A stretch of 11,779 bases of DNA from Pseudomonadota bacterium (lineage in GTDB: Bacteria > Pseudomonadota > Gammaproteobacteria > Pseudomonadales > UBA5518), in the NCBI GenBank assembly GCA_963204845.1, contig CAUJIL010000243.1:1-11779 (forward strand). Direction: 5' to 3'. The notes below the pieces were generated by a model, which worked only from the letters and a program-made list of their open reading frames with translations, made no database searches and was not told the DNA's origin. This document shows, piece after piece, positions 1 to 6,222 of this stretch (positions within the stretch are counted from its first letter, which is position 1; each line of letters starts with the position of its first letter). Position numbers and translations under genes: made by a program.

Positions 1-271
1 CACCGCCGGATTTCAGGGTGGGGTTCTGGTAGAACAGCGCGGGTGCCGCCGGCGTGCCGTTCTCGAGGATCAGCTCGAGCCCCATCCGCGCCAGCCGCGT
101 CAGGTAGCGATAACCCTCCGCGAGCTCGTGCTCGCGATCCAGCGAATCGACTGCCTGCACCAGGCGCCCGGCGGCCTTGAGGCGGTCGCAGAACGCGTCC
201 CACGCGCTGCCGTCGAGCAGTGCGGCGCGCAGCGCATCGTCCGGATCGGGCGTGTTCGTCGGGTCGTTCAT
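1..271 (-). CDS. DUF1214-like protein, N-terminal fragment
   Basis: This reading frame starts with ATG at 271 and stays open for 90 codons to the left edge, so only the N-terminus is present. The protein begins MNDPTNTPDPDD and contains W-D-A-F-C-D-R-L-K-A-A-G (about residues 24-35), then E-G-Y-R-Y-L-T-R-L-A-R-M-G-L-E (about 52-66) and a segment ending P-T-L-K-S-G-G. From memory, the E-G-Y-R-Y-L-x-R-L-x-R-x-G-L-E block is typical of the start of proteins with DUF1214 domains, whose function is not established. There is no signal peptide or membrane segment in the visible part. I see no clear Shine-Dalgarno sequence before the ATG; the nearest other ATG (285) is out of frame. It lies on the same strand as fumC but 257 bases downstream of it, so co-transcription is uncertain. 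The family call is moderate because the diagnostic C-terminal domain is outside the window. Confidence 0.6.
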   Translation of the reverse strand, partial: MNDPTNTPDPDDALRAALLDGSAWDAFCDRLKAAGRLVQAVDSLDREHELAEGYRYLTRLARMGLELILENGTPAAPALFYQNPTLKSGG

Positions 272-528
272 GGTGCGGGAGTCATCGGGCGCGGACACCT
301 ATCGGACACACGCCGGGACGGTCTTGTCTACTCGCTTTCCGGGGCTTGGCCGTGCGCCCGGAGCGGTCCGTAAATATATTCAAAAACAGAAGGTTGCGTC
401 TGCACATTGGCCGGCCCGGACGGCGCCCTGATGGCTGCTCGCTTTTCGCTGCGTCGTCGTGGCGGTCATTGCGGGGCCTGCGCCCCGAGCACGGATCGCG
501 CACCGGTGCCTGACCGTCCCCGCGGCGA
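272..528. other. Gap between fumC end and DUF1214-like gene
   Basis: No credible gene was found in these 257 bases; the open frames crossing it lack protein-like composition and are by-products of high GC. It contains an A+T-rich patch at about 367-394 (around TAAATATATTCAAAAA), which stands out against the surrounding GC-rich sequence and lies roughly 100 bases upstream of the minus-strand gene starting at 271. That is a plausible promoter location, with TATATT on the minus strand as a possible -10, but I see no matching -35. Two short palindromes near the fumC end are described separately. Confidence 0.4.
472..487 (-). terminator. Possible hairpin after fumC
   Basis: CGGGGC and GCCCCG form a 6-bp GC-only stem around the loop CTGC, about 40 bases beyond the fumC stop codon. 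A second perfect 10-bp palindrome, GCACCGGTGC at 500-509, lies between them. Neither is followed by a run of T on the minus strand, so these are not classical intrinsic terminators. They could protect the 3' end of the mRNA, assist Rho-dependent termination, or be chance in GC-rich DNA. Confidence 0.25.
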
Positions 529-1995
529 TCAGTCGGCGGCGCCCGGTGGGGGCCGCGTCATGTCCTCGGGGCGCACCCAGCGGTCGAAGTCGGAGCCGCT
601 GAGGTAGTCGAGCGCGAGCGCGGCCTCGCGCAACGTCAGCCCCTCGCGATGCGCCTTGCGCGCGATCTCCGCCGCCCGGTCGTAACCGATGCGGGGAACC
701 AGCGCGGTCACCAGCATCAGCGAGCGCTCGAGCAGTTCGGCGATGCGGCCGGCGTCGGCCTCGATGCCGCGCACGCAGTGGGCCTCGAATGACTGCATGC
801 CGGCGGCCAGCAGTCGCGCGCTCTGCAGGAAGGCGTGCGCGAGCAGCGGCTTGTACACGTTCAGCTCGAAATTGCCCGAAGCCCCGGCGATGCCGATCGT
901 GACGTCGTTGCCGATGACCTGACAGCAGATCATCGTCAGCGATTCGCACTGCGTCGGGTTGACCTTGCCCTGCATGATCGAGCTGCCGGGTTCGTTCTCC
1001 GGGATGCGTATCTCGCCCAGCCCGCAGCGTGGCCCCGACGCCAGCCAGCGCACATCGTTGGCGATCTTCATCAGCGCGGTGGCGAGTGTCTTCAGGCAGC
1101 CGTGCATCGCGACGATGCCGTCGTGCGCGGCCAGCGCCGCGAAACGGTTGTCGGCGACCGTGAACGGCAGCCCGCTGTCCGCGGCGAGCGCCCGCGCGAC
1201 GCGTGCACCGAACTCGGGATGCGTGTTCAGGCCGGTGCCTACGGCGGTGCCGCCGATCGCCAGCGGATGCAACGACGAAAGCGTGGACGCGATCAGCGAC
1301 CCGGCATGCTCCAGCTGGGCCGCATACCCCGAGAACTCCTGCCCCAGCGTGAGCGGGGTCGCGTCCTGCAGGTGCGTGCGTCCGATCTTCACGATGCCGG
1401 CGAAGTCGCGCGCCTTGCGGTCGATGGTGGCCCGCAGCGCGTGCAGCGAAGGCAGCAGGCGGTGCGTGATCGCCTCCACCGCGGCAACGTGCATCGCCGA
1501 CGGAAACACGTCGTTCGAGGATTGGCCGAGGTTGACGTGGTCATTCGGATGCACCAGCCGCCGCCGCCCGCGCTCGCCACCGAGCAGTTCGGAGGCGCGG
1601 TTGGCGAGCACCTCGTTGACGTTCATGTGGCTCTGGGTCCCGGAGCCGGTCTGCCACACCGACAACGGGAACTCCCCGGCGTGCCGTCCGGCCAGGATCT
1701 CCCCGGCCGCCGCGACGATCGCACCGGCGGTCTGCTCGCCGAGCAGTCCGAGGTCGCGGTTCACGTGCGCGCACGTGCGCTTGATCCGTACCAGCGCGAG
1801 TACGATCTCGTGCGGCATCCGCTCGTCGGGGATCGCGAAGTGGCCGAGTGCGCGCTGCGTCTGGGCGCCCCACAAGCGGCTCGATGGCACCTCGATGGCG
1901 CCCAGCGAGTCGGCTTCGATGCGCGTGAGTCCGGCGTCGGGCGCAGCCGATTGCGTATCATCACCGCTGATCGGCGGTTGCGCTGAGGTGCTCAT
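529..1995 (-). CDS. fumC: Class II fumarate hydratase (fumarase C)
   Basis: Fumarase C hydrates fumarate to L-malate in the TCA cycle; the family is a cytosolic iron-independent homotetramer. The 488-residue product compares with 467 for E. coli FumC, the extra length being a low-complexity N-terminus. Hallmarks are all in order: TGSGTQSHMNVNEV (about 116-129), HPNDHVNLGQSSNDVFP (149-165), GRTHLQDATPLTLGQE with the expected catalytic His208 (205-220), and GSSIMQGKVNPTQCE (337-351) carrying the mobile-loop serines. The start at 1995 was chosen because AAGGAG lies 7 bases upstream; the frame is open further to 2160 but without family-like sequence. One oddity is that the loop normally reads GSSxMP, while codon 342 here is CAG (Gln) where Pro is expected. 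The gene is divergent from sdhB. Annotation as fumarase rather than aspartase rests on close similarity to FumC across the whole length. Confidence 0.96.
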   Translation of the reverse strand: MSTSAQPPISGDDTQSAAPDAGLTRIEADSLGAIEVPSSRLWGAQTQRALGHFAIPDERMPHEIVLALVRIKRTCAHVNRDLGLLGEQTAGAIVAAAGEILAGRHAGEFPLSVWQTGSGTQSHMNVNEVLANRASELLGGERGRRRLVHPNDHVNLGQSSNDVFPSAMHVAAVEAITHRLLPSLHALRATIDRKARDFAGIVKIGRTHLQDATPLTLGQEFSGYAAQLEHAGSLIASTLSSLHPLAIGGTAVGTGLNTHPEFGARVARALAADSGLPFTVADNRFAALAAHDGIVAMHGCLKTLATALMKIANDVRWLASGPRCGLGEIRIPENEPGSSIMQGKVNPTQCESLTMICCQVIGNDVTIGIAGASGNFELNVYKPLLAHAFLQSARLLAAGMQSFEAHCVRGIEADAGRIAELLERSLMLVTALVPRIGYDRAAEIARKAHREGLTLREAALALDYLSGSDFDRWVRPEDMTRPPPGAAD

Positions 1996-2002
1996 CGGAA
2001 TG

Positions 2003-2008
2003 CTCCTT
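2003..2008 (-). promoter_or_regulatory. Ribosome binding site of fumC
   Basis: The minus strand reads AAGGAG here, 7 bases before the ATG at 1995. It settles the fumC start against the longer open frame reaching 2160. Confidence 0.8.
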
Positions 2009-2062
2009 GCCGCGCGCGGGGCGCGGCGTTGGTCTTGCTGTCCGCGCCACGCTTCGATGATA

Positions 2063-2077
2063 CGCGTCGCCGACGCG
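2063..2077. repeat. 15-bp palindrome between fumC and sdhB
   Basis: CGCGTCG-C-CGACGCG is a perfect inverted repeat with 7-base arms and a one-base centre. It lies between the possible -35 and -10 of fumC and overlaps the start of the possible sdhB -35 area, a position where a bound dimeric regulator could affect both genes. GC-rich palindromes also arise by chance, so an operator role is inferred only. Confidence 0.35.
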
Positions 2078-2145
2078 ATCGACACCGCGGGCCGTCGGCG
2101 ATACCCTGCGGACGCTGGCGCCGCGCATGCATCGCGGCCGGCAGC

Positions 2146-2150
2146 GGAGG
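2146..2150 (+). promoter_or_regulatory. Ribosome binding site of sdhB
   Basis: GGAGG lies 8 bases before the ATG at 2159 and fixes the sdhB start; the open frame extends far upstream (to about 959) but there it is merely the antisense of fumC. Confidence 0.8.
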
Positions 2151-2158
2151 ATCGCCGC

Positions 2159-2866
2159 ATGATCGACGTCAGTGTGTACCGCTACCATCCGGAACACGAT
2201 GCCGAACCGTGGATGCAGCGCCTGGGCGTGCCGGAGGCGTTCCGTTCGCGCATGGTGCTGGACGTGCTGCATCATCTCTACGAGCAGGACCAGACGCTGG
2301 CCTTCCGGCGCTCGTGCCGCGAGGGTGTCTGCGGGTCGGACGGCATGAACATCAACGGCAAGAACGGCCTGGCCTGCGTGACGCCGGTGGCCGATGCGAT
2401 GCAGGGGCAAGCGGTGCTCACGCTGCGCCCCCTGCCCGGCATGCCGGTGATCCGTGACCTGATCGTCGACCAGACGCTGTTCTTCCGGCAGTACGAGCGC
2501 GTGAAGCCGTGGCTGATCAACGACGATCCGCCGCCCCCGCGCGAGCGCTTGCAGTCGGTGGAGGAACGCGCGGCGCTCGATGGCCTCTACGAGTGCATCC
2601 TCTGCGGTTGCTGTTCCTCGCAGTGCCCGTCCTGGTGGTGGAATCCGGACCGTTACATCGGTCCGGCCGGACTGCTGCAGGCGTACCGCTTCATCGCCGA
2701 CTCGCGTGACGATGCCACCGACGAACGGCTGTCGGGCCTGGACGATCCGTACCGCCTGTTCCGCTGCCGCAGCATCGGCAACTGCAGCTGGGTGTGCCCA
2801 AAGGGGCTGGACCCGATGGGTGCGATCGGCCACATCCGCCGCGAACTGGCGAAGAAGGGCGCGTAG
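2159..2866 (+). CDS. sdhB: Succinate dehydrogenase iron-sulfur subunit
   Basis: SdhB passes electrons from the flavoprotein SdhA to ubiquinone at the membrane anchor, linking the TCA cycle to respiration. The 235-residue product matches the usual length (238 in E. coli) and aligns almost end to end with E. coli SdhB. The [2Fe-2S] motif is SCREGVCGSDG with Cys53, Cys58, Asp61 and Cys73; Asp in place of a fourth Cys is the E. coli arrangement. CILCGCCSSQCP (Cys146, 149, 152, 156) and CRSIGNCSWVCPKG (Cys203, 209, 213) supply the [4Fe-4S] and [3Fe-4S] clusters. The quinone-site Trp is kept (Trp161), while the residue equivalent to E. coli His207 is Arg204. The gene stands alone: no sdhC, sdhD or sdhA is adjacent. 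Upstream is divergent fumC and downstream is a TetR gene 58 bases away, so the partner subunits must be encoded elsewhere. Confidence 0.95.
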   Translation: MIDVSVYRYHPEHDAEPWMQRLGVPEAFRSRMVLDVLHHLYEQDQTLAFRRSCREGVCGSDGMNINGKNGLACVTPVADAMQGQAVLTLRPLPGMPVIRDLIVDQTLFFRQYERVKPWLINDDPPPPRERLQSVEERAALDGLYECILCGCCSSQCPSWWWNPDRYIGPAGLLQAYRFIADSRDDATDERLSGLDDPYRLFRCRSIGNCSWVCPKGLDPMGAIGHIRRELAKKGA

Positions 2867-2902
2867 CGGGTCGCGGGCAGCGCACCGTGGAGACATCCGT
2901 CG

Positions 2903-2914
2903 ATACCGTATACT
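2903..2914 (+). promoter_or_regulatory. Possible promoter just before the TetR gene
   Basis: TATACT at 2909-2914 matches the sigma70 -10 in 5 of 6 positions and ends only 10 bases before the ATG at 2925, overlapping a short inverted repeat ATAC-C-GTAT (2903-2911). TGGAGA at 2888-2893 could be a poor -35 with 15-base spacing. If used, the mRNA leader would be about 4 bases or none. Confidence 0.3.
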
Positions 2915-2924
2915 GCGCCGCGTC

Positions 2925-3626
2925 ATGAGCGATGCCACCGAGCTTCCCATCGTCCGCCGCAGCGCGCGCACCGGTCGCGTGCAGTCGCCGCTGCGCAAGC
3001 GGCCGCCGCGCCAGCAGCGCGCACTGGCCACGCTGGCGGCGATCCACGAAGCGGCGCTCAGGATCCTCGACAGCGAAGGCGAGCAGGCCTTCAACACCAA
3101 CCGGGTTGCCGCCGTCGCCGGAATCAGCGTAGGCACGCTGTACCGGTATTTTCCCAACAAGGAAGCGATCATCGACAGCCTGTGCAACGAACTGTTGCAC
3201 CGCAGCCTGGAAGAGATGACCGCGATCAGCGAGCGTTCGATCGAGCTGGCGCGCCATTCGCTCGACGCGGTGGTGCGCCAGATCGTCGAGGCGGAAGTGG
3301 CGCGTCACCGGCGCATCCTGCGGCTGCTGAAGAGCTTCTACCGCGACATCCACTGGCATTACGATTACGAGCAACACGTGCTCAGCAATCTTCCCGAGCG
3401 CATGCACACCGCCGAGTGGCTGCGCAGGGTACTGAACAAGTACCGCGCCGAACTCGTGGTCACGGACCCGGTCTTCGCCGCCCGCGTGGTGGTGCACATG
3501 ATCGAGGGCACCGTGCACTCGGCACTGTCGCGTGAGCCGGAACTGATCGGCGACGATCGACTGGTGTGCGAGCTCGCGGCGGCAGTGATGCGTTATCTGC
3601 GAGGCGGGTCGACGCCCGGCGCTTGA
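2925..3626 (+). CDS. TetR-family transcriptional regulator
   Basis: This is a 233-residue protein with a basic N-terminal tail (residues about 11-32, rich in Arg and Lys) followed by a TetR-type DNA-binding domain. The helix-turn-helix is clear: TNRVAAVAGISVGTLYRYFPNKEAI at about 58-82, where the T-L-Y-R-Y-F-P-N-K-E block is the family signature. The C-terminal part (about 90-230) is helical and variable, as expected for a ligand-binding and dimerisation domain, so the ligand cannot be predicted. The ATG at 2925 is the best start, although no Shine-Dalgarno sequence precedes it. The frame is open further upstream but that part overlaps sdhB. It sits 58 bases after sdhB and 162 bases before the TonB-dependent receptor on the same strand, so it is a natural candidate regulator of the downstream cassette; this is inference. 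TetR proteins are usually repressors. Confidence 0.9.
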   Translation: MSDATELPIVRRSARTGRVQSPLRKRPPRQQRALATLAAIHEAALRILDSEGEQAFNTNRVAAVAGISVGTLYRYFPNKEAIIDSLCNELLHRSLEEMTAISERSIELARHSLDAVVRQIVEAEVARHRRILRLLKSFYRDIHWHYDYEQHVLSNLPERMHTAEWLRRVLNKYRAELVVTDPVFAARVVVHMIEGTVHSALSREPELIGDDRLVCELAAAVMRYLRGGSTPGA

Positions 3627-3788
3627 AGGGGCATGCCCCGGTGGCACGCATGGCTCGCGATCGCGGGTATAACTTTTGGTTAATGCCCGGGTATTTTTAT
3701 TCGTTAGCCCGACTCTCCCGCTTCTGCTCTCATTCCGCCCGTGCCAGTTCGAGCTGGCGTCGCGCAACCGGAACGGGAGGACAAGATA
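3627..3788 (+). promoter_or_regulatory. Upstream region of TonB receptor gene
   Basis: The 162 bases hold, in order, a 12-bp perfect palindrome GGGGCATGCCCC (3628-3639) two bases after the TetR stop, a 10-bp palindrome CGCGATCGCG (3656-3665), and an A+T-rich block (about 3665-3706) containing TATAAC at 3668-3673, a 5-of-6 match to the sigma70 -10 but without a convincing -35. GGAGG at 3776-3780 is the receptor's ribosome binding site, 8 bases before its ATG. The A+T-rich block contrasts with its surroundings and is the most likely promoter of the receptor-sulfatase-dehydrogenase genes. Confidence 0.45.
3665..3706 (+). repeat. Imperfect tandem direct repeat, 24-base period
   Basis: Two 18-base units, GGGTATAACTTTTGGTTA (3665-3682) and GGGTATTTTTATTCGTTA (3689-3706), agree at 13 of 18 positions, including GGGTAT at the start and GTTA at the end. 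Their starts are 24 bases apart. They make up the A+T-rich block in front of the TonB receptor gene and could be paired binding sites for a regulator such as the adjacent TetR protein; the partial agreement could also be chance. Confidence 0.4.
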
Positions 3789-6149
3789 ATGAAAACGATC
3801 GACACGCTGCACCTGACATCCCTGGTGGCGGCTGGTGTGCTGGCCTGGCCGACGATCACGGCCGCACAGGACGCCGGTGGCTTCGCACTCGAGGAGATCG
3901 TCGTTACGGCGCGCAAACGCGAGGAAAGCCTGCAGGACGCGCCAGTGGCCGTGTCGGCCTACACGAACTACGAGCTCAAGGTCAGGAACATAACCTCGAC
4001 CGATCGTCTGGCCGATGTCACACCGAACCTGACCTTCGATTCGCATGCGCCTGGATCCGGCAGCAACTCGGCGTCGCAGATATTCATCCGCGGCATCGGT
4101 CAGACCGACTTCACGGCGGTCACCGATCCCGGGGTCGGACTGTACGTCGACGGCGTCTACTACGCGCGCTCGATCGGAGGCGCGTTCGATTTCCTTGACG
4201 TCGAGCGTATCGAGATCCTCCGCGGTCCGCAGGGAACCCTGTTCGGTCGCAACACCATCGGTGGCGCCGTTTCCATCCACACGCGCCGGCCGGGCGAGGA
4301 GTTCGGCGGCAGTGTCGAGGCCGAGATCGGCAGCGACGCGATGCGCAACGTCGCGCTCGATCTCGATGTCCCGATCCTCGACACGCTGCTCGGCAAGATC
4401 ACGCTGGCGAGCCGCAAGCGCGACGGCTATGTCGATCGCGTGTTCGACGGCAAGGAACTCGGCGACGACGATTCCTTGTCGGGGCGTCTGGCGGTGCAGT
4501 GGCGTCCCACCGATTCGTTCGAGCTGTTCCTCGCCATGGATGGCATCAAGGAGCGCGAACAGGGATCGCCCTCGGTCTCGCTGGGGTTGAACGACCTGCA
4601 GGCCTTCGCGCACGTGACGAACATCCAGATTCCCGCCTGCGTCTCGTTCGGCCGGCCCCCGGCCCCGCCGCTCGGCACCGGAGGAGACCCGGATTGCGTG
4701 AACTTCACGAGGTTCAAGGACAAGTACGAATCCGAGGGAACCAGTGAAGTCGCCTCGGAGCTCGACTACTGGGGCGCCAGCCTGACCGCGAGCTGGGACG
4801 TCGGCGAGACGCTGAACATCAAGTCGATCACGGCGTACCGCGACATGGATTCGTATTCGGCGCGTGACGGCGACAATACTCAGTACCGGATATTCCATAC
4901 GCAGGATCCATTCACTCACGAGCAGTGGAGCCAGGAGTTCCAGCTGGGCGGCCGCGCGCTCGACGACCGGCTGAAATGGCTGCTCGGTCTCTACTACTTC
5001 CAGGAAGAGGCGGACAACCCGAACCCGGTGCAGTTCCCGTTGCCGTACGTGGGAGAGTTCGTCAGCGGAGGCCGGACCGACAACGACAACTTCGCGGCAT
5101 TCGGTCAGGCCACGTGGGATGCCACCGATCGCCTGCATCTCACGCTGGGTTTGCGCTACACGGACGAAACCAAGCGCTTCTCGGCGTACTCGTTCATCCC
5201 TCAGGGGGCGTACTACATCAAGGGCGGTGCCGGCAGTCCGGCGGTGCGTTTCTACGATTGTCCCACGGGCGCCGAAGCCGGATGCAACGGCATCGCCGGT
5301 CGTCGCTTCGCCGCGGGTGACCGGCTGGTGCCGGCGGGCGAGTACGAACGCAAGTTCGACGACTGGACGCCGATGGTCAACGTCGCCTACGACGTGAACG
5401 ACGAGGTGATGGTCTACGCCACCTGGTCACAGGGTTTCAAGAGCGGTGGCTTCGATCAGCGCTACAACGAAGACTTCCTCGATGGCCCGACCTCCTTCGA
5501 ACCCGAAACGGCGACCACCTGGGAGCTGGGAATGAAGTCCACCTGGCTGGACAACCTGCTGCGACTCAACGTCGCCGCGTTCCTCACCGACTACGAGGAC
5601 CAGCAGATAATCGTCAGGGAAGGCTTTGCACCGATCACCTTCAATGCCGGGGAATCGGAGATCAAGGGCCTCGAACTCGAGGCGAGCTTCGTGCCGACCG
5701 AGTCCTGGCTGCTGCAGGCCTCACTGGGCTACATCGATGCGGAGTACACGCGTCTGGATGCGCGCGTACTGAACAACTCACCGATCACCGAGCAGACCGC
5801 CCTCGCGCAGACGCCGGAGTGGTCGGCCAGCGCCGGGGTCGCCTACACGCGTGAGGTGGGCGACTGGGGGACGATCACCCCGCGCATCGACTGGTCCTAC
5901 CGCAGCGAGTCCTGGAACGACGCGATCAACACACCGATCCTCCGGCAGGAAGGCTACTACCTGATCAATGCCTCGGTCGCGTTCCTCAGCGTGGACCAGA
6001 AGTGGGAGCTGGTGCTGTCGGGACGCAACCTGAACGACGAGGAGTATCTGGCCACCGGACTCTCGGCGCTGGGAACCTCGGCGGCCTTCTCGGAAGGGGT
6101 GTTCTCGCGCGGCTCCGAATGGAGCCTGTCGGCGAAGTACCACTTCTAG
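3789..6149 (+). CDS. TonB-dependent outer-membrane receptor
   Basis: This 786-residue protein is a 22-strand barrel type receptor that imports a ligand across the outer membrane using TonB-ExbBD energy. It has a signal peptide (MKTIDTLHL..., likely cut after Ala26 in ITAAQD) and a TonB box E-E-I-V-V-T-A-R-K at about 35-43. The plug domain contains IFIRGIGQTDFT (98-109), G-V-G-L-Y-V-D-G-V-Y-Y-A-R (115-127) and V-E-R-I-E-I-L-R-G-P-Q-G-T-L-F-G-R-N (138-155). The C-terminus ends in Phe (SAKYHF), the usual outer-membrane insertion signal. Two Cys pairs (284/303 and 491/499) lie in predicted loops and may form disulfides. The start is supported by GGAGG 8 bases upstream. Siderophores are the classic ligands, but the downstream sulfatase and dehydrogenase suggest an organic, perhaps sulfated, nutrient; the substrate is not determined by the sequence. 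Confidence 0.94.
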   Translation: MKTIDTLHLTSLVAAGVLAWPTITAAQDAGGFALEEIVVTARKREESLQDAPVAVSAYTNYELKVRNITSTDRLADVTPNLTFDSHAPGSGSNSASQIFIRGIGQTDFTAVTDPGVGLYVDGVYYARSIGGAFDFLDVERIEILRGPQGTLFGRNTIGGAVSIHTRRPGEEFGGSVEAEIGSDAMRNVALDLDVPILDTLLGKITLASRKRDGYVDRVFDGKELGDDDSLSGRLAVQWRPTDSFELFLAMDGIKEREQGSPSVSLGLNDLQAFAHVTNIQIPACVSFGRPPAPPLGTGGDPDCVNFTRFKDKYESEGTSEVASELDYWGASLTASWDVGETLNIKSITAYRDMDSYSARDGDNTQYRIFHTQDPFTHEQWSQEFQLGGRALDDRLKWLLGLYYFQEEADNPNPVQFPLPYVGEFVSGGRTDNDNFAAFGQATWDATDRLHLTLGLRYTDETKRFSAYSFIPQGAYYIKGGAGSPAVRFYDCPTGAEAGCNGIAGRRFAAGDRLVPAGEYERKFDDWTPMVNVAYDVNDEVMVYATWSQGFKSGGFDQRYNEDFLDGPTSFEPETATTWELGMKSTWLDNLLRLNVAAFLTDYEDQQIIVREGFAPITFNAGESEIKGLELEASFVPTESWLLQASLGYIDAEYTRLDARVLNNSPITEQTALAQTPEWSASAGVAYTREVGDWGTITPRIDWSYRSESWNDAINTPILRQEGYYLINASVAFLSVDQKWELVLSGRNLNDEEYLATGLSALGTSAAFSEGVFSRGSEWSLSAKYHF

Positions 6150-6160
6150 CGATCAGGCAG

Positions 6161-6191
6161 GGGTTCGCCGGTGTCGATGACCGGCGGACCC
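6161..6191 (+). terminator. Strong hairpin between receptor and sulfatase genes
   Basis: GGGTTCGCCGGT (6161-6172) pairs with ACCGGCGGACCC (6180-6191) to give a 12-bp stem with one G-U wobble around a 7-base loop GTCGATG. It begins 11 bases after the receptor stop codon and ends 20 bases before the sulfatase ribosome binding site. No T-run follows, so it is probably not a full intrinsic terminator. It could be a partial terminator, or an mRNA stabiliser that sets more receptor than enzyme expression. Confidence 0.5.
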
Positions 6192-6222
6192 AGGGGGTCA
6201 GCGGGCCGGTCAGGAGGTCGGT

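Larger units (their letters stand above)
1996..2158. promoter_or_regulatory. Divergent fumC/sdhB control region
   Basis: These 163 bases must hold the promoters of both divergent genes. For fumC, the minus strand has TATCAT at 2057-2062 (5 of 6 to the sigma70 -10) with GTGTCG at 2080-2085 (3 of 6 to the -35) at 17-base spacing. For sdhB the candidates are weaker: TCGACA at 2079-2084 (5 of 6) with GATACC at 2100-2105, at only 15-base spacing. A 15-bp palindrome at 2063-2077 sits inside the fumC promoter spacer. CCGCG/CGCGG around a 7-base loop (2121-2137) lies in the sdhB leader. The promoter assignments are guesses from consensus matching. Confidence 0.35.

Noticed and set aside
835..1986. 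Long plus-strand open frame antisense to fumC
   Set aside because: It lies wholly within fumC, and its translation shows no motif; fumC itself is unambiguous.
1996..2160. N-terminal extension of fumC to 2160
   Set aside because: The added residues are unlike fumarases, and the strong AAGGAG site supports the start at 1995.
3656..3665. CGCGATCGCG palindrome as a regulator site
   Set aside because: Ten-base GC-rich palindromes are common in this composition, and it is not repeated elsewhere in the region; it is mentioned only as part of the upstream region.
2691..5138. Very long open frame on the minus strand, antisense to the TetR and receptor genes
   Set aside because: Its translation is rich in Arg, His, Val and Asp with no recognisable family motif, while the plus strand carries clear genes with ribosome binding sites. 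Long antisense open frames are expected in GC-rich coding DNA.
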